In this document: in pieces, positions 12,531 through 12,692 of the stretch | Layout of the letters: every line of letters starts with the position of its first letter | Position numbering within the stretch: position 1 is the stretch's first letter | Source: Clostridiaceae bacterium | GTDB taxonomy: Bacteria; Bacillota; Clostridia; Oscillospirales; Acutalibacteraceae | Reading direction: 5' to 3' | NCBI GenBank assembly: GCA_016293225.1 | Contig: JAEDEQ010000050.1 | Location: 1-12,692, forward strand | DNA length: 12,692 bases | The notes under the pieces: generated by a model | Told to the model about the DNA's origin: nothing | Seen by the model: only the letters and a program-made list of their open reading frames with translations | The model's database searches: none | Program-made: the position numbers and the translations under genes

Positions 12531-12692
12531 AGTAAGTCCTTCTCCTTTATGTTTTGGCTCACTGCTGAGAAAAGCGAAGACGATTTTTTAAACAAGGCCT
12601 ACGGGTGCTGTTATTTTATATCTAAAAGCGATTAGTGGGTACTAATTGCAATTAGATATAATTTAAAAGTAAAAAAATATAGAAAACTTGTT
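12531..12692. other. AT-rich right end without a supported gene
   Basis: Apart from the hairpin at 12616-12661, I see no gene here. A 28-codon frame starting with ATG at 12549 lacks a ribosome site. The last 30 bases are A-rich and continue past the window. Confidence 0.4.
12616..12661. repeat. Long imperfect hairpin at the right edge
   Basis: Outer arms TTATATCTAA (12616-12625) and TTAGATATAA (12652-12661) pair perfectly. After an AA/AA internal loop, inner arms GCGATTAGT (12628-12636) and ACTAATTGC (12641-12649) pair with one G-U, closing on loop GGGT. The right side also holds the perfect palindrome CTAATTGCAATTAG (12642-12655). No T-tract follows on either strand, so this is not a typical terminator. 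It could be a mobile-element end, an operator cluster or an RNA structure. Confidence 0.5.

Noticed and set aside
12549..12635. 28-codon ORF beginning with ATG at 12549
   Set aside because: No ribosome binding site, very short, and its end runs into the hairpin. No supporting evidence.
1..12692. CRISPR arrays, tRNA/rRNA genes, insertion sequences
   Set aside because: No regularly spaced direct repeats, no tRNA-like cloverleaf ending in CCA and no transposase were found on either strand by eye.

Overview
The window looks like chromosomal DNA of a low-to-moderate GC member of the Clostridia, most likely from the Oscillospiraceae/Ruminococcaceae side. This is inferred from gene content and from Gram-positive expression signals: strong Shine-Dalgarno sites, TTGNNN-17-TATAAT promoters, frequent GTG/TTG starts, a CmpB-family membrane protein, a YajC/DUF3792 pair and a SpoIIM-like protein. 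No rRNA, tRNA, CRISPR array or transposase is visible. Every gene except the one cut by the left edge appears intact.

Layout. (1) Positions 1-2695, minus strand: a tightly packed operon read right to left. It encodes a Cof-type HAD phosphatase, an HD-domain protein, a CmpB-family (PF06541) membrane protein and a TetR regulator cut by the window edge. All junctions abut or overlap, and a clear promoter sits just ahead of the HAD gene. (2) 2779-4151, plus strand: a promoter and structured leader precede a NUDIX hydrolase whose N-terminal third looks like a degenerate soluble inorganic pyrophosphatase. A small multidrug export family membrane protein follows. A bidirectional terminator at 4191-4245 separates this pair from the next, convergent operon. 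(3) 4280-6288, minus strand: asd then dapA, the two steps that commit aspartate semialdehyde to lysine and diaminopimelate. (4) 6289-6444: an intergenic region with face-to-face promoters for asd and queA. (5) 6445-9408, plus strand: queA, tcdA and tgt, three tRNA anticodon-loop modification genes. (6) 9459-11064, plus strand: yajC with its own promoter, then a DUF3792/TIGR04086-like membrane protein and a SpoIIM-like membrane protein. A terminator-like hairpin contains the ribosome binding site of the DUF3792 gene. (7) 11124-12113, minus strand: a XerC/XerD-type tyrosine recombinase. (8) 12114-12692: a region with a perfect palindrome, a small ORF of unknown function and a long imperfect hairpin at the right edge.

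How the genes fit together. asd and dapA supply lysine and peptidoglycan precursors. queA and tgt build queuosine at tRNA position 34, and TcdA converts t6A37 to ct6A. tRNA-Asn is the tRNA expected to carry both modifications. The yajC block is membrane and secretion related. The recombinase with a nearby palindrome of dif-like length is the most suggestive site for follow-up, together with the PPase-like/NUDIX fusion and the RBS-containing hairpin. Nothing here is a clearly new multi-gene system; the unusual signals are specific fusions and regulatory structures.
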